Assembly: GCA_963766345.1 (NCBI GenBank)
Contig: CAVXZL010000012.1
Span: forward strand, 496,001 to 560,000
Direction of reading: 5' to 3'
DNA: 64,000 nucleotides
From: DASVFB01 sp963766345
GTDB taxonomy: Bacteria > Actinomycetota > Thermoleophilia > Gaiellales > Gaiellaceae
Part shown: positions 8,626-17,264 of the stretch, piece after piece
Layout: every line of letters starts with the position of its first letter
How positions within the stretch are numbered: the first letter of the stretch is position 1
Position numbers and translations under genes: made by a program
Notes under the pieces: generated by a model
What the model was told of the DNA's origin: nothing
The model's input: the letters and a program-made list of their open reading frames with translations, nothing else
The model's database searches: none

Positions 8626-9651
8626 GTGAAACGCTCGCTCCTCCAGTTGCTGCGCTCCCCGGACGACGGATCCGAGCTTCGCCTCGTCGACGAGCGGCTG
8701 ACCGGCGACGAGATCACGGGCGGGCGCCTCGTCGACGCGGGCGGTCGCGAGTTCCCGGTCGAGGACGGACTGCCGCTCTTCGCCGCCGACGGAGCGGACG
8801 ACCCGACGTTCGCGTTCAAGTGGTCGATCATCGGCGACACGTACGGCCACGAGCAGGCGACGCGGGCGACGCGGCGCGCGTGGTACCTCGAGCGCTTCGG
8901 CTACGGCGACGAGGAGACGCTCGCGGAGGCAGTGCGAGGGAAGCTCGTCCTCGACGCGGGTTGCGGCAGCGGCGTCGACACGAGCATGTTCGCCGACTGC
9001 GGCGCGCAGGTCGTCGCCGTCGACCTGAGCCGAGAGGCGGCGGGCGCGACGTACAGGCAGGCGGGCGGCCGCGACAACGTGCACGTCATCCAGGGGGACG
9101 TGCAACGGCTTCCGTTCGCGCCGGAGACGTTCGACTACGTGTCGTCCGACCAGGTGCTCCACCACACGCCGGACACGTTCACCTCGTTCGCGGCGATCCG
9201 CCGGCTCGCCAAGCCCGGCGCGCGCGTGGCGATCTACGTGTACCGCGAGAAGGGCGCGATCCGGGAGTTCGCGGACGACTTCATTCGCGAGCGAACGACG
9301 AAGATGAGCGCCGAGGACTGCTACGCGTTCTGCCGCAGCGTCACCGAGCTCGGCCGCGCGCTCACGAACGTGCATGCCGAGGTCGACGTCCCCGAAGCGA
9401 TCCCGATGCTCGGGATCGACGCCGGCCCGCAGGACGTCCAGCGCTTCGTCTACTGGAACGTCATGAAGTGCTTCTGGAACGACGACTACGACTTCGAGAC
9501 GAACGTCGTCGTCAACTTCGACTGGTACCACCCGCACTTTGCGTACCGCCACACGACCGACGAGGTTCGGGGCTGGTTCGACGAGCTGGCGCTCGAGATC
9601 GAGCGCGTCGACGAGAGCCTCAGCGGGATCTCAGTCGTCGGTCGCGCCTGA
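8626..9651 (+). CDS. SAM-dependent methyltransferase with Trm112-like N-terminus
   Basis: The 341-residue protein begins with a short Trm112/YcaR-like segment (LLQLLRSPDDGSELRLVDER and a later REFPVEDGLPLF). A class I methyltransferase domain follows, with motif I VLDAGCGSGVD near residue 108, GDVQRLPFAPETFDYV and DQVLHHTPD near 180. The family methylates small molecules or sugars; here a glycan sugar is the likely target. It follows the deacetylase after a 12-base gap. Its end overlaps the convergent glycosyltransferase by about 20 bases. The C-terminal part (VNFDWYHPHFAYRHT) is typical of the same family. Confidence 0.85.
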   Translation: MKRSLLQLLRSPDDGSELRLVDERLTGDEITGGRLVDAGGREFPVEDGLPLFAADGADDPTFAFKWSIIGDTYGHEQATRATRRAWYLERFGYGDEETLAEAVRGKLVLDAGCGSGVDTSMFADCGAQVVAVDLSREAAGATYRQAGGRDNVHVIQGDVQRLPFAPETFDYVSSDQVLHHTPDTFTSFAAIRRLAKPGARVAIYVYREKGAIREFADDFIRERTTKMSAEDCYAFCRSVTELGRALTNVHAEVDVPEAIPMLGIDAGPQDVQRFVYWNVMKCFWNDDYDFETNVVVNFDWYHPHFAYRHTTDEVRGWFDELALEIERVDESLSGISVVGRA

Positions 9652-10795
9652 CGCGTAGAGGAACGCCTCGAGCCGCTCCGCGAGCACGCGCCAGTCGTAG
9701 TGCTCCTCCGCGACGCGGCGCGCGCGGGCACCGAGCTCGCTGCGCACGAGCGGGATCGCCGAGAAGCTCGAGCACGCGCTCCGCGAAGCCGCTCATGTCC
9801 GCGCCGGCGAGCAGCCCGATCCCGTGCTCGCGGACGACGCGGCCGAGCTCGCCGACGTCGCAGGCCACGACGGGGCGCCCGGCGGCCATGTAGTCGCCGA
9901 GCTTGATCGGCCAGCGCGCGCGGTTGAACGGCGTGTCGAAGTACGGGACGAGGGCCACGTCCGCCGCCGCGACCCACCATTGCACCTCGTCCGGCGGGAC
10001 AGGTCCCGTGTCCAGGACTGCGGCCACGTCCGCCCGGGCCACGTCGCGAGGACCGACGAAGACGAAGCGCGCGTCGGTCAGCTCGGCTGTCACGCGTTCG
10101 ATCACCGGTAGGAGCAGGTTCGCCTCCGGCCCGCCGCCGGCCGACACGAACACGCACACCGGCGCGCCGTGCGGCAGGCCGACGCGCGCACGCGCCTCCT
10201 CCTTGGCCCTCACCTGGATGCGCTCCACGTCGGCGCCCGACGGCAGGAAGAGCACCTTCCGCCGATCGAGCCCCCACGCGAGCGTGTCCTCCTCGAGCAC
10301 GCGGCTGATCGTCGTCACCGCGTCCGCGCGCTCGGGCAGCTCGCGCTCCCACCGTTCGCCGTACTCGATCCACCACTCGAGCCGCGTGCCGCGGAACGCC
10401 GTCTCGAGCAGGGCGCCGCGCTTGAGGTCGTCGCGGTCCGCGTGGTGCAGCCGCGCGCTGCGCAGCCTTCTGCTGACGAAGAACGGAATCGCGGCGTCTG
10501 GCTGCGCGCCGAACGCCATGAGCACATGCGGCCGTCGCAGCGTGACGTGCAGGACGCGCGGAACGATGTCGAGCACGCCGATCTCCCCGAGGTGCACGCG
10601 GCCGAGGACGCCTCGCGGGGTCGCGACGACGTCGACGCCCTCCACACGCCGGCGGTGGATGCGGAAGCGCGCGGTCGCGTGCTTCGTGAAGAGCGTGACG
10701 TCGTGGCCGCGGGCGGCGAGCCCGCGCCCGAGATGGAAGCAGCGCCAGTACGTCCCGGCGCGCTCGACGTTGTGGTTCAGCATCACGATGCGCAT
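9631..10795 (-). CDS. Family 4 glycosyltransferase, one frameshift near the 3' end
   Basis: From ATG 10795 the protein reads MRIVMLNHNVERAGTYWRCF, a typical GT4 opening, and continues to LELLGDPA with the donor-region motif IKLGDYMAAGRPVVACDVGE. Near position 9750 the frame is lost. Shifting by one base continues PLVRSELGARARR, then EEHYDWRVLAERLEAFLYAS, ending at a TGA at 9633-9631. The restored tail is exactly what GT4 enzymes carry, so a missing base in the assembly is likely. It is the last gene of the long leftward glycan operon, three bases after the related gene at 10799. Confidence 0.78.
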
Positions 10796-10798
10796 CGG

Positions 10799-11917
10799 TC
10801 AGCGCCGCAAGACGCGCTCGTACGTCTCCCGCGTGCGCGCCGCGACAGCAAGCGGGTCGTGCCAACGCTCGACGAACGCGCGCGAGCGCTCACCCAGCTC
10901 CGAGAGGCGTTCGCGGTCGACGGTCAACAGTCGCCGCAGGACGTCGGCAACCGTGTCCGGCGACGCGTCGACGACCGGAAGCTCCTCGCGCATCTCGCGA
11001 GGAATGCGGTCCAGATCGTCCGCCCGGATGTACGCGATCACCGGTTTGCCGAGCGCCATCAGCTCGACGGCCACTCCGCCGTACCAGCCTGCGAGCACCT
11101 GATCGACGAGCAGGTGCGCGCGCTCGTACGCCCGCCTCGCCTCGGCGCGCGGCAGGCCCTCGACCAGCTCGAACTCGAATTCGACGCCCTCCCGGCGCAG
11201 ACGGTCTACGGCCTCGAGGACGAAGCGCGTGCCCTTGCCCTCACGATGCGTCGGCGCGTGGAGAACGAGCGGCGGTCCGGGCGCCGGCGGCACCGGTCGC
11301 CACACCGCGGGGTCGATGCTCGTGTACGGCAGGAACTCGGCGCGCGGCGGGAGCACGCGCAGCAGATCCGGATTGAGGGCGAAGATCGCGTCGGCATAGC
11401 GGTCGACGACCCCGATGCGACGGCGGCGGTGCGCGTCTCCGGTCGCGGTGTAGTAGCCCGGCTCCGCGTGGCTCGCGATCGAGATGTCGAAGTGCGCGCG
11501 CGAGAAGTCGCCCTGGCGCGCGTCGTCGCCCTGGTAGGTCACGACGATCGCCTTGCCGGCGCGCTTGAGCAGCGGCAGGTCGCGGAGCTCGAGGAGGCGC
11601 GCGTACATGGCGAAGGCGCGGCTGCGCCACGTCGGCGGCGGCTCGTCGGGCGGCACCGGCATCATCGTCCGGCCGAAGTTGAAGTGGATCACGTCGAAGT
11701 CGCGCAAGGCACGACGCAGGAGCCGAAGACGCTTCGACTCGCGCTGCAGCAGCCGGTCCGACGGCGCGAACAGGACCTCGTCGGTGTCGTACGCGAACAC
11801 GGTCTGGTCGAACGCGACCGCCACGCTCTCGAGCCCGAGCGCCCGCTCCGCCCTTGCCAGCTGCTGCGCGTTGCCTCCGACGAGCTCGGGGCAGTGCAGC
11901 ACCCTGATCGGCCTCAT
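10799..11917 (-). CDS. Glycosyltransferase of the GWY-motif family (GT-B type)
   Basis: The 372-residue protein starts MRPIRVLHCPELVGGNAQQL and carries HAPTHREGKGTRFVLEAVDR around residues 228-247 and LAGWYGGVAVELMALGKPVI near 285. These resemble the donor-binding half of GT-B enzymes. Two genes further upstream in the same operon (15999-17264 and 17261-18388) share the same HAP--RE-KGTRF and GWY----E-M--GKPV pattern, so the three are paralogues. ATG 11917 overlaps the stop of the epimerase gene by four bases. Its role as a glycosyltransferase is inferred from fold motifs and operon position. Confidence 0.78.
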   Translation of the reverse strand: MRPIRVLHCPELVGGNAQQLARAERALGLESVAVAFDQTVFAYDTDEVLFAPSDRLLQRESKRLRLLRRALRDFDVIHFNFGRTMMPVPPDEPPPTWRSRAFAMYARLLELRDLPLLKRAGKAIVVTYQGDDARQGDFSRAHFDISIASHAEPGYYTATGDAHRRRRIGVVDRYADAIFALNPDLLRVLPPRAEFLPYTSIDPAVWRPVPPAPGPPLVLHAPTHREGKGTRFVLEAVDRLRREGVEFEFELVEGLPRAEARRAYERAHLLVDQVLAGWYGGVAVELMALGKPVIAYIRADDLDRIPREMREELPVVDASPDTVADVLRRLLTVDRERLSELGERSRAFVERWHDPLAVAARTRETYERVLRR

Positions 11918-12783
11918 GCAGTCGACAGCCGGCTGCCGACGGTGCGGCCGAGGCCCTCGCGCAGCGAGACCTGCGGCACGACGCCGAGGGTCTCTCGCAT
12001 CCGCGTGTTGTCGCCGACGAGGTGGCCGGACTCGCCTTCGGTGTGCTCGACGACGGGTCGCACGTCGGCGACGTCGCCGATCAGCCCGACGAGCTCCGTC
12101 ACCGTGACCGCCTCGTCGCCCGCGACGTTGAACACGGCCGAGCCGGAAAACGTCAAGGCTCTCTCGAACACGCGCGCAGCGTCATCGACGTAGATCGGGT
12201 TGATGCGGAGGCCGGGATCACCCTGGACGGTCAGAACGCCGCCGGCGGCGACGCGCTCGATCAAGGTCGGCACGAGCATGCGTTCCTGCCCGGGCCCGTA
12301 GACGGCGAACGGCCGCAAGATCGCGGTCGAGAAGAACTCGCCGTAACTCTCGACGAACAGCTCGCCGGCGTACTTGGACGCGGAGTAGAAGCTCGATGGC
12401 TGCACGGGATCGGTCTCGACGAGAGGCTCGCGCCGCGACGCATACACGCCGCCGGTCGACGCGAAGACGAAGCTCCCCGCGCCGGCCCGCCGCGCGTACT
12501 CGAGCAGCTCGAACGTGCTCCGGGTGTTCACCTCGAAGACGTCCCGCGCGCCCTCCGGGAACTCGCGGTAGCGCCGCGACTGTGCGAGGTGGATCACGGC
12601 GTCGATGCGCTCGGGCAACTGCGCATCCGCGAGCGGGTCGACGAGATCGTGCTCGATCCAGGCGACGCCCGAGAGCTCCGGTCCGCGCGTCCGCGCGAGC
12701 GCAACGAGCTCGTGGTCGCCCGAATGCATCTCCAGCAGCCGCCGACCGACGAAGCCGTTCGCGCCCGTGACGAGGACCCGCAT
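11914..12783 (-). CDS. NAD-dependent nucleotide-sugar epimerase/dehydratase (extended SDR)
   Basis: The 289-residue protein has the NAD-binding VTGANGFVG at residues 5-13 and the SDR catalytic pair in FYSASKYAGEL near 132-142. RPFAVYGPGQERMLVP and INPIYVDDAARVFERAL are the usual substrate-side motifs of GalE/RmlB-like enzymes. It probably makes a 4-epimerised, 4-keto or 4-reduced nucleotide sugar used by the neighbouring glycosyltransferases. ATG 12783 shares one base with the stop of the ABC permease (TGATG). The precise reaction cannot be assigned. Confidence 0.87.
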   Translation of the reverse strand: MRVLVTGANGFVGRRLLEMHSGDHELVALARTRGPELSGVAWIEHDLVDPLADAQLPERIDAVIHLAQSRRYREFPEGARDVFEVNTRSTFELLEYARRAGAGSFVFASTGGVYASRREPLVETDPVQPSSFYSASKYAGELFVESYGEFFSTAILRPFAVYGPGQERMLVPTLIERVAAGGVLTVQGDPGLRINPIYVDDAARVFERALTFSGSAVFNVAGDEAVTVTELVGLIGDVADVRPVVEHTEGESGHLVGDNTRMRETLGVVPQVSLREGLGRTVGSRLSTA

Positions 12784-13610
12784 CAGACGAGCGCCTCGAC
12801 GTAGCCCTTCGCCGCACGGAAGACGGTGAGACCGAGGGCGAGCAGCAACGCCGCGACGATCGCCACGTAGAGCAAGCCGCCGGCGTTCGGCCACACGCCC
12901 GCGACGAAGATCGCGCGGTAGGACTGGACGAGGTGGTAGATCGGGTTCAGCCGCGTGAGCGTGCGGAGGAACGGCGGCATGCTCGCGATCGAGTACAGGA
13001 TCGGCGTCATCAGCGTGACGAACTGGAGCAGGATCGGAAGGATCAGACCCATGTCTCGCACGAACGCGGTGACGATCGATAAGACGAGGCCCGCTCCGAG
13101 CGTCAGCGCCACCTGGAGCAAGAGCAAGAGCGGAAAGCAGACGAGGCTCCAGCCGACGGAGAAGCCGGAGATCGCGACGAAGAACGCGAGCACCGTCATG
13201 CTCACGCCCATGCTGATGAGGCTCACGAGCACCGCTGTCAGCGGCAGCAGCTCGAGCGGAAAGATGACGTTCTTGACGATGTCCGCGTGCCGCGTGAGCG
13301 AGCTCGAGCTCATGACGATGCCCTCCTGCATCGCGAGCCAACCGCTCATCCCGGCGAGCACGAAGATGACGTAGTCGAAACGGCTCGGGCCGATGCCGTG
13401 CAGACGCGCCTTGAAGATCACGGTGACGAGCACGACGTAGACGCCGACCTGCACGAGCGGGTTGATCAGCGCCCAGTACGCGCCCGCGAGGGAGCCGACG
13501 TACCGCATCTGAAGCTCGTGCCGCAGCTGCGCACGCAGGAGCTGCATGCCCGTACGCCACTGGCTGCGCGCCTGCGGCGGGGCCGCCGTCGTGGGCGTCG
13601 TCGTCGTCAC
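12783..13610 (-). CDS. ABC-2 polysaccharide export permease (Wzm-like)
   Basis: The 275-residue membrane protein has about six transmembrane helices and a cytoplasmic N-terminus with LLRAQLRHELQMRYVGS, the amphipathic start common to Wzm and TagG proteins. LGAYWALINPLVQ-like sequence (AGAYWALINPLVQVGVYVVL) and RLNPIYHLVQSYRAIFV near the end are family signatures. With an ATPase it would export a lipid-linked glycan across the membrane. GTG 13610 overlaps the stop of the first ATPase gene (GTGA). The operon supplies two different ATPases for this one permease. Confidence 0.92.
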   Translation of the reverse strand: MTTTTPTTAAPPQARSQWRTGMQLLRAQLRHELQMRYVGSLAGAYWALINPLVQVGVYVVLVTVIFKARLHGIGPSRFDYVIFVLAGMSGWLAMQEGIVMSSSSLTRHADIVKNVIFPLELLPLTAVLVSLISMGVSMTVLAFFVAISGFSVGWSLVCFPLLLLLQVALTLGAGLVLSIVTAFVRDMGLILPILLQFVTLMTPILYSIASMPPFLRTLTRLNPIYHLVQSYRAIFVAGVWPNAGGLLYVAIVAALLLALGLTVFRAAKGYVEALV

Positions 13611-14842
13611 GTGGCGACAACCGCCGGGAGCGCGCGCCACTCGACCGGCTGGTGGTAGCCGGCGGGATAGGCGTGCAGGTCGTCGTGCACGGCGAAGACG
13701 CGCCGTGCCTCCGCCAGCGCCGCTCCGGAGCCGTCGCGGAGCTGCAGCTGCACCTCGTAGGTGAAGCGGCCGAGGCGAAGCGGATCGACCCGCGCGCGAA
13801 GCACGGACTCGCCCGCCGGCAGGTCGAGGCCGTGTCTCTCGTCGACGAGCGCACGCACGCCGTCGAAGCGTACGACCTCGAGGGTCGCGTGAACGTCGTC
13901 CACCGACTCGCCCGCCGTCAGGTGTGCGGTGACCTCGAACGGCTCCTCCAGCCTGTAGAGGAAGCGCTCCTCGCCGTCCGACTCGCAACGCAGCGAGTCG
14001 ATGACGACCCGGTCGTCGAGCGCCTGCAGCCGCTCGCGCCGGCCGAAGCGCCTCGTCAGCTCCACCTCGGCGAGCTCGTGGGCGACCTCGCGATACGCCT
14101 CGGCGACCGAAGCCGGGTCTCCGTCTGCGCCGACGCGTCCCTCGTGGATCCAGATTGCGCGCTCGCACATCTCGCGGATCGCGCTCAGGTCGTGCGAGAC
14201 GATGACGACGGTGGCGCCTCGTGCGCACAGCTCGCGCACGCGCACGCGGCACTTGAGCGCGAAGCCGACGTCGCCAACCGAGAGCGCCTCGTCGATGAGC
14301 AGGATGTCCGGATCGACGCTCGTGACGATGCTGAACGCGAGCCGCGCGCGCATGCCCGTGGAGTACGAGCGCACCGGCAGGTCGACGAACCGCCCGATGT
14401 CGGCGAACGCGAGGATCTCCTCGAGCTTCGCGTCGACCTCCTCCTCGGACATCCCGTAGAGACGGCCCATGTAGCGGACGTTGTCGCGGCCGGAGCGGTC
14501 GATCGCGAGGCCGGTCGCGATCTCGAGGATCGCGGTCACCTTCCCCGAGACCTCGACGACGCCGCGCGTCGGCTTCGACAGGCCGGCGACGATGCGTAGG
14601 AGCGTGCTCTTCCCCGCGCCGTTCGCGCCGATCACGCCGACGACCTGCCCGCGCGGAATCTCGAACGACACGCTGTCGAGCGCGACGACGCGTCCGCGGA
14701 AGCCGCGCGCATGCGAACGTTCGGTCGTCGGTCGGCGGCCGATCGCTCCGAGCGTGTTGCCGACCATCGCGCTGACGCGGTGACGGGCGAGCGAGTACTC
14801 CTTGCGGAGCTCGTGCGTGCGGATCGCGACCGGAGCGCTCAC
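13607..14842 (-). CDS. ABC exporter ATPase with C-terminal Wzt-like domain (first copy)
   Basis: The 411-residue protein has an ATPase domain with Walker A GANGAGKST at residues 72-80, signature YSTGMRARLAFS near 159 and Walker B DILLIDEALSVGD near 178. VVIVSHDLSAI is the switch region. From about residue 255 to the end there is a beta-rich extension (FEVTAHLTAGE, RARVDPLRLGRFTYEVQLQL) like the Wzt carbohydrate-binding domain that recognises the finished glycan end. GTG 14842 overlaps the stop of the second ATPase gene. It would energise export through the permease downstream. Confidence 0.92.
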   Translation of the reverse strand: MSAPVAIRTHELRKEYSLARHRVSAMVGNTLGAIGRRPTTERSHARGFRGRVVALDSVSFEIPRGQVVGVIGANGAGKSTLLRIVAGLSKPTRGVVEVSGKVTAILEIATGLAIDRSGRDNVRYMGRLYGMSEEEVDAKLEEILAFADIGRFVDLPVRSYSTGMRARLAFSIVTSVDPDILLIDEALSVGDVGFALKCRVRVRELCARGATVVIVSHDLSAIREMCERAIWIHEGRVGADGDPASVAEAYREVAHELAEVELTRRFGRRERLQALDDRVVIDSLRCESDGEERFLYRLEEPFEVTAHLTAGESVDDVHATLEVVRFDGVRALVDERHGLDLPAGESVLRARVDPLRLGRFTYEVQLQLRDGSGAALAEARRVFAVHDDLHAYPAGYHQPVEWRALPAVVAT

Positions 14843-16002
14843 GCCGCCTCGACGTCCCAGCGCACCGGCAGCCTGACGAGCGCGCCGTCACGCGCGCCCT
14901 CGACGAAGACGTCGGTGTCGTGACCCGTCTGCGCGCTCCACATGTCGAAGTAGTCGACGGGGAACGGCCCCTGCGCGGGATCGGCCAGGCAGACCCAGTA
15001 CTGGTAGCGGCCCGGCGCGAGCGGAACCTCGCCGTAGCGGAGCTCGATGACACCGCCGCCGCCCGTCGTCTCGAAGAACTGGCCGTCGTCGCCGCTCCAC
15101 GCGGAGAACACCGTCTCGCCGTTGTCGGCGTTCATCCACCCCGTGATCAGCGCGAACGTGGGTGCGCCGTCGCCCTCCCAGCGGAAGCGGATCGTGAAGG
15201 GCTCGCCGGGCTGCAGCGACCTCGTCTCGACGCCGTCGGCGCCGACGAACTCGAGCGACGTGACGCGCAGCCGCTTGTTCAGCTGGAACGCGTTGAGCTC
15301 GGCGAAGTACTCGTTCATCAGGTCGGTCGGCTCGCCCGCCCGGCGGACGCGACCGTGCTCGAGCCACACGATGTGGTTGCAGAGCCGGAAGGTGTGCACC
15401 GCGTTGTGCGAGGCGACGAGAGCTGCGCGGCCGCCCTGGACGAGCTCGGCGATTCGCCGGAACGACTTCGCGGCGAAGAACTCGTCGCCGACCGCGAGCA
15501 CCTCGTCCACGAGCAGCACCTCGGGCTGGAACGACGTCGCGATCGAGAACGCGAGCCTGATCCGCATGCCGCTCGAGTAGCCCTGGATGGGCTCCTCGTC
15601 GACGTCCCACAGCTCCGCGAACTCGATCACGCTGTCGATGCGGTCCTCGATCTGGTGCTTCGGGAAGCCGACGAGCTTGAGCTTCTGGCGCGCGTTCTCG
15701 CGCGCGCTCAGGAACGGGCTCAGCCCGGCGGACAGCTCGATCAGCGGGTAGACCGAGCCACGCCGCTCGACGCGCCCGGCCGTCGGAGCGGCGATGCCGG
15801 CGGCGACGCGCAGGAGCGTGCTCTTGCCGGCGCCGTTCCGCCCGATCAGGCCGATCACCTGGCCGCGCTCGAGCTCGAGCGAGACGTCGTCGAGCGCGAC
15901 GACGTGCTCGCGGTGGTGCGGGCGCACGAGGTCGAGCGGCGTGCGGAAGATCGGATAGACCTTTCTCACGTGCTCGAGCACGAGCACGGCGGGATCGGTC
16001 AC
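14839..16002 (-). CDS. ABC exporter ATPase with C-terminal Wzt-like domain (second copy)
   Basis: The 387-residue protein has Walker A GRNGAGKST at residues 54-62, signature YSSGMRIRLAFS near 145 and Walker B VLLVDEVLAVGDEFF. Its C-terminal part, from about 240, is a beta-sandwich-type region (FTIRFRWEGDGAP, APGRYQYWVCLADPAQG) like the Wzt glycan-binding domain but clearly different in sequence from that of the neighbouring ATPase. GTG 16002 overlaps the stop of the upstream glycosyltransferase. Both ATPases keep all catalytic motifs, so neither is a degenerate copy. They could pair as a heterodimer or serve different glycans. Confidence 0.92.
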   Translation of the reverse strand: MTDPAVLVLEHVRKVYPIFRTPLDLVRPHHREHVVALDDVSLELERGQVIGLIGRNGAGKSTLLRVAAGIAAPTAGRVERRGSVYPLIELSAGLSPFLSARENARQKLKLVGFPKHQIEDRIDSVIEFAELWDVDEEPIQGYSSGMRIRLAFSIATSFQPEVLLVDEVLAVGDEFFAAKSFRRIAELVQGGRAALVASHNAVHTFRLCNHIVWLEHGRVRRAGEPTDLMNEYFAELNAFQLNKRLRVTSLEFVGADGVETRSLQPGEPFTIRFRWEGDGAPTFALITGWMNADNGETVFSAWSGDDGQFFETTGGGGVIELRYGEVPLAPGRYQYWVCLADPAQGPFPVDYFDMWSAQTGHDTDVFVEGARDGALVRLPVRWDVEAA

Positions 16003-17264
16003 GGGCGCACCTCCGCTTCGCGCGGAGGCATCCCGAAACCGCGGAAGATCGAGTCGAACATCTCACCCACCGCTTCGAGTGAGTGATTCGCCTCGACGTA
16101 CTCGCGCCCTCTGCGCCCGAGCTCCTCGCGCCGCTCGGGATCGGCGACGAGCTCGCGGAGGACGTCCTTGATCCGGAGCGGCGGCGTGTTCACGAGCGGG
16201 CAGTCGCCGGCCGTCGCGTAGAGCGTGTGGAGCTCGAGGAGATCCGGCCTGAGGTAGCACAGAACCGGCTTTCCCATGCTCATCGCCTCGATCGCGAACA
16301 TCGCATACCACCCGATGATGAACTGGTCGGCGACGATGTCCGCATACGCCATTCGCTCGTGCACCTTCGTGTTCGGCACGCGTTCGAGGAGCTCGAGCTC
16401 GACCGGCACGCCCTCGGCCGCGAGCTCTTCGCAGGCGCGGATGAGAAAACGCGTGCCCTTGATCTCGCGATGGTTCGGCGCGTGCAGGACGACGACCTTG
16501 TTGCGTCGTTGCCGGGTCTGTAGAGGCTGCCATTGCTTCATGTCGATCGCGAAGTGCCCGACGTTGATCCGGTCCCACCACGGCATGTAGTCGACCCAGT
16601 CGACCCCGCTCACGATGTGATCCGCATGCTTCGAGAGGTATTCGAGCTCCTCGAGCGTGCGCTTCTCGCCGCGAACGTATTCAGGGTAGTCCTGCGCGAG
16701 CGCGTGCTTGTAGATGAGGTTCCGCACGCGGTTCGCCACCTGGACGTCGCCGCCGTACGCGAGCATCACCACCTTCTTCCCCGCGCGGTGGAGCAACTCG
16801 AGCTCGCGGTACTTCAACCGCGTGTAGCGCATGATCATCGACGACGCGTAGAAGACGAAGACGTCGCAGCGCTGGAGCGCCCAGATGAACGTGTAGTAGG
16901 AGAGCACGCGCCGCTTGAGCCCCTTCGGCAGCCGCTTTCCGAGCTTCGAGCCGTCGAGCAGCTCCCAGCTCGTGTGGTCGAAGTCGGTGCGGGCCGTGAG
17001 GAAGTACAGCTCGTCCACGACGCTCACGCTGTCGTAGCCGTACAGCCCGAGAGCCTGCTGGTGGTACTTGATGCTGATCAGCGGGATCGTTCCCCAGAAG
17101 ACGCGCGGCGTCTCGCGCGTCCTGCGCCGCTCGCGCCGGATCGTCAGGAGGATCCACGGGTAGAGCACGCTCAGGAGAAGCGTCTCGGTGAACAGGTGGC
17201 GGAAGTGTGCGCCGCGGTTGCCGCGGAGCGTGAGCACCTTGAAGCCGGCCTGCCACGCTCTCAC
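15999..17264 (-). CDS. GWY-motif glycosyltransferase with N-terminal hydrophobic segment
   Basis: The 421-residue protein has an N-terminal hydrophobic stretch (LLLSVLYPWILLTI, about residues 30-43) that may anchor it to the membrane. It then shows GT-B-like motifs: VVMLAYGGDVQV, SGVDWVDYMPWWDRI, HAPNHREIKGTRF and IIGWYAMFAIEAMSMGKPV near 330. The C-terminus has RREELGRRGREYVEANHSLE, the usual GT4 helix. It is a tandem paralogue of the next gene upstream (17261-18388). GTG 17264 overlaps that gene's stop. The family is named only by these motifs; the donor is unknown. Confidence 0.75.
   Translation of the reverse strand: MRAWQAGFKVLTLRGNRGAHFRHLFTETLLLSVLYPWILLTIRRERRRTRETPRVFWGTIPLISIKYHQQALGLYGYDSVSVVDELYFLTARTDFDHTSWELLDGSKLGKRLPKGLKRRVLSYYTFIWALQRCDVFVFYASSMIMRYTRLKYRELELLHRAGKKVVMLAYGGDVQVANRVRNLIYKHALAQDYPEYVRGEKRTLEELEYLSKHADHIVSGVDWVDYMPWWDRINVGHFAIDMKQWQPLQTRQRRNKVVVLHAPNHREIKGTRFLIRACEELAAEGVPVELELLERVPNTKVHERMAYADIVADQFIIGWYAMFAIEAMSMGKPVLCYLRPDLLELHTLYATAGDCPLVNTPPLRIKDVLRELVADPERREELGRRGREYVEANHSLEAVGEMFDSIFRGFGMPPREAEVRP

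Noticed and set aside
13607..16002. One of the two Wzt-like ATPases as a decayed duplicate
   Set aside because: Both are full length with intact Walker A, signature and Walker B motifs, and their C-terminal domains differ.
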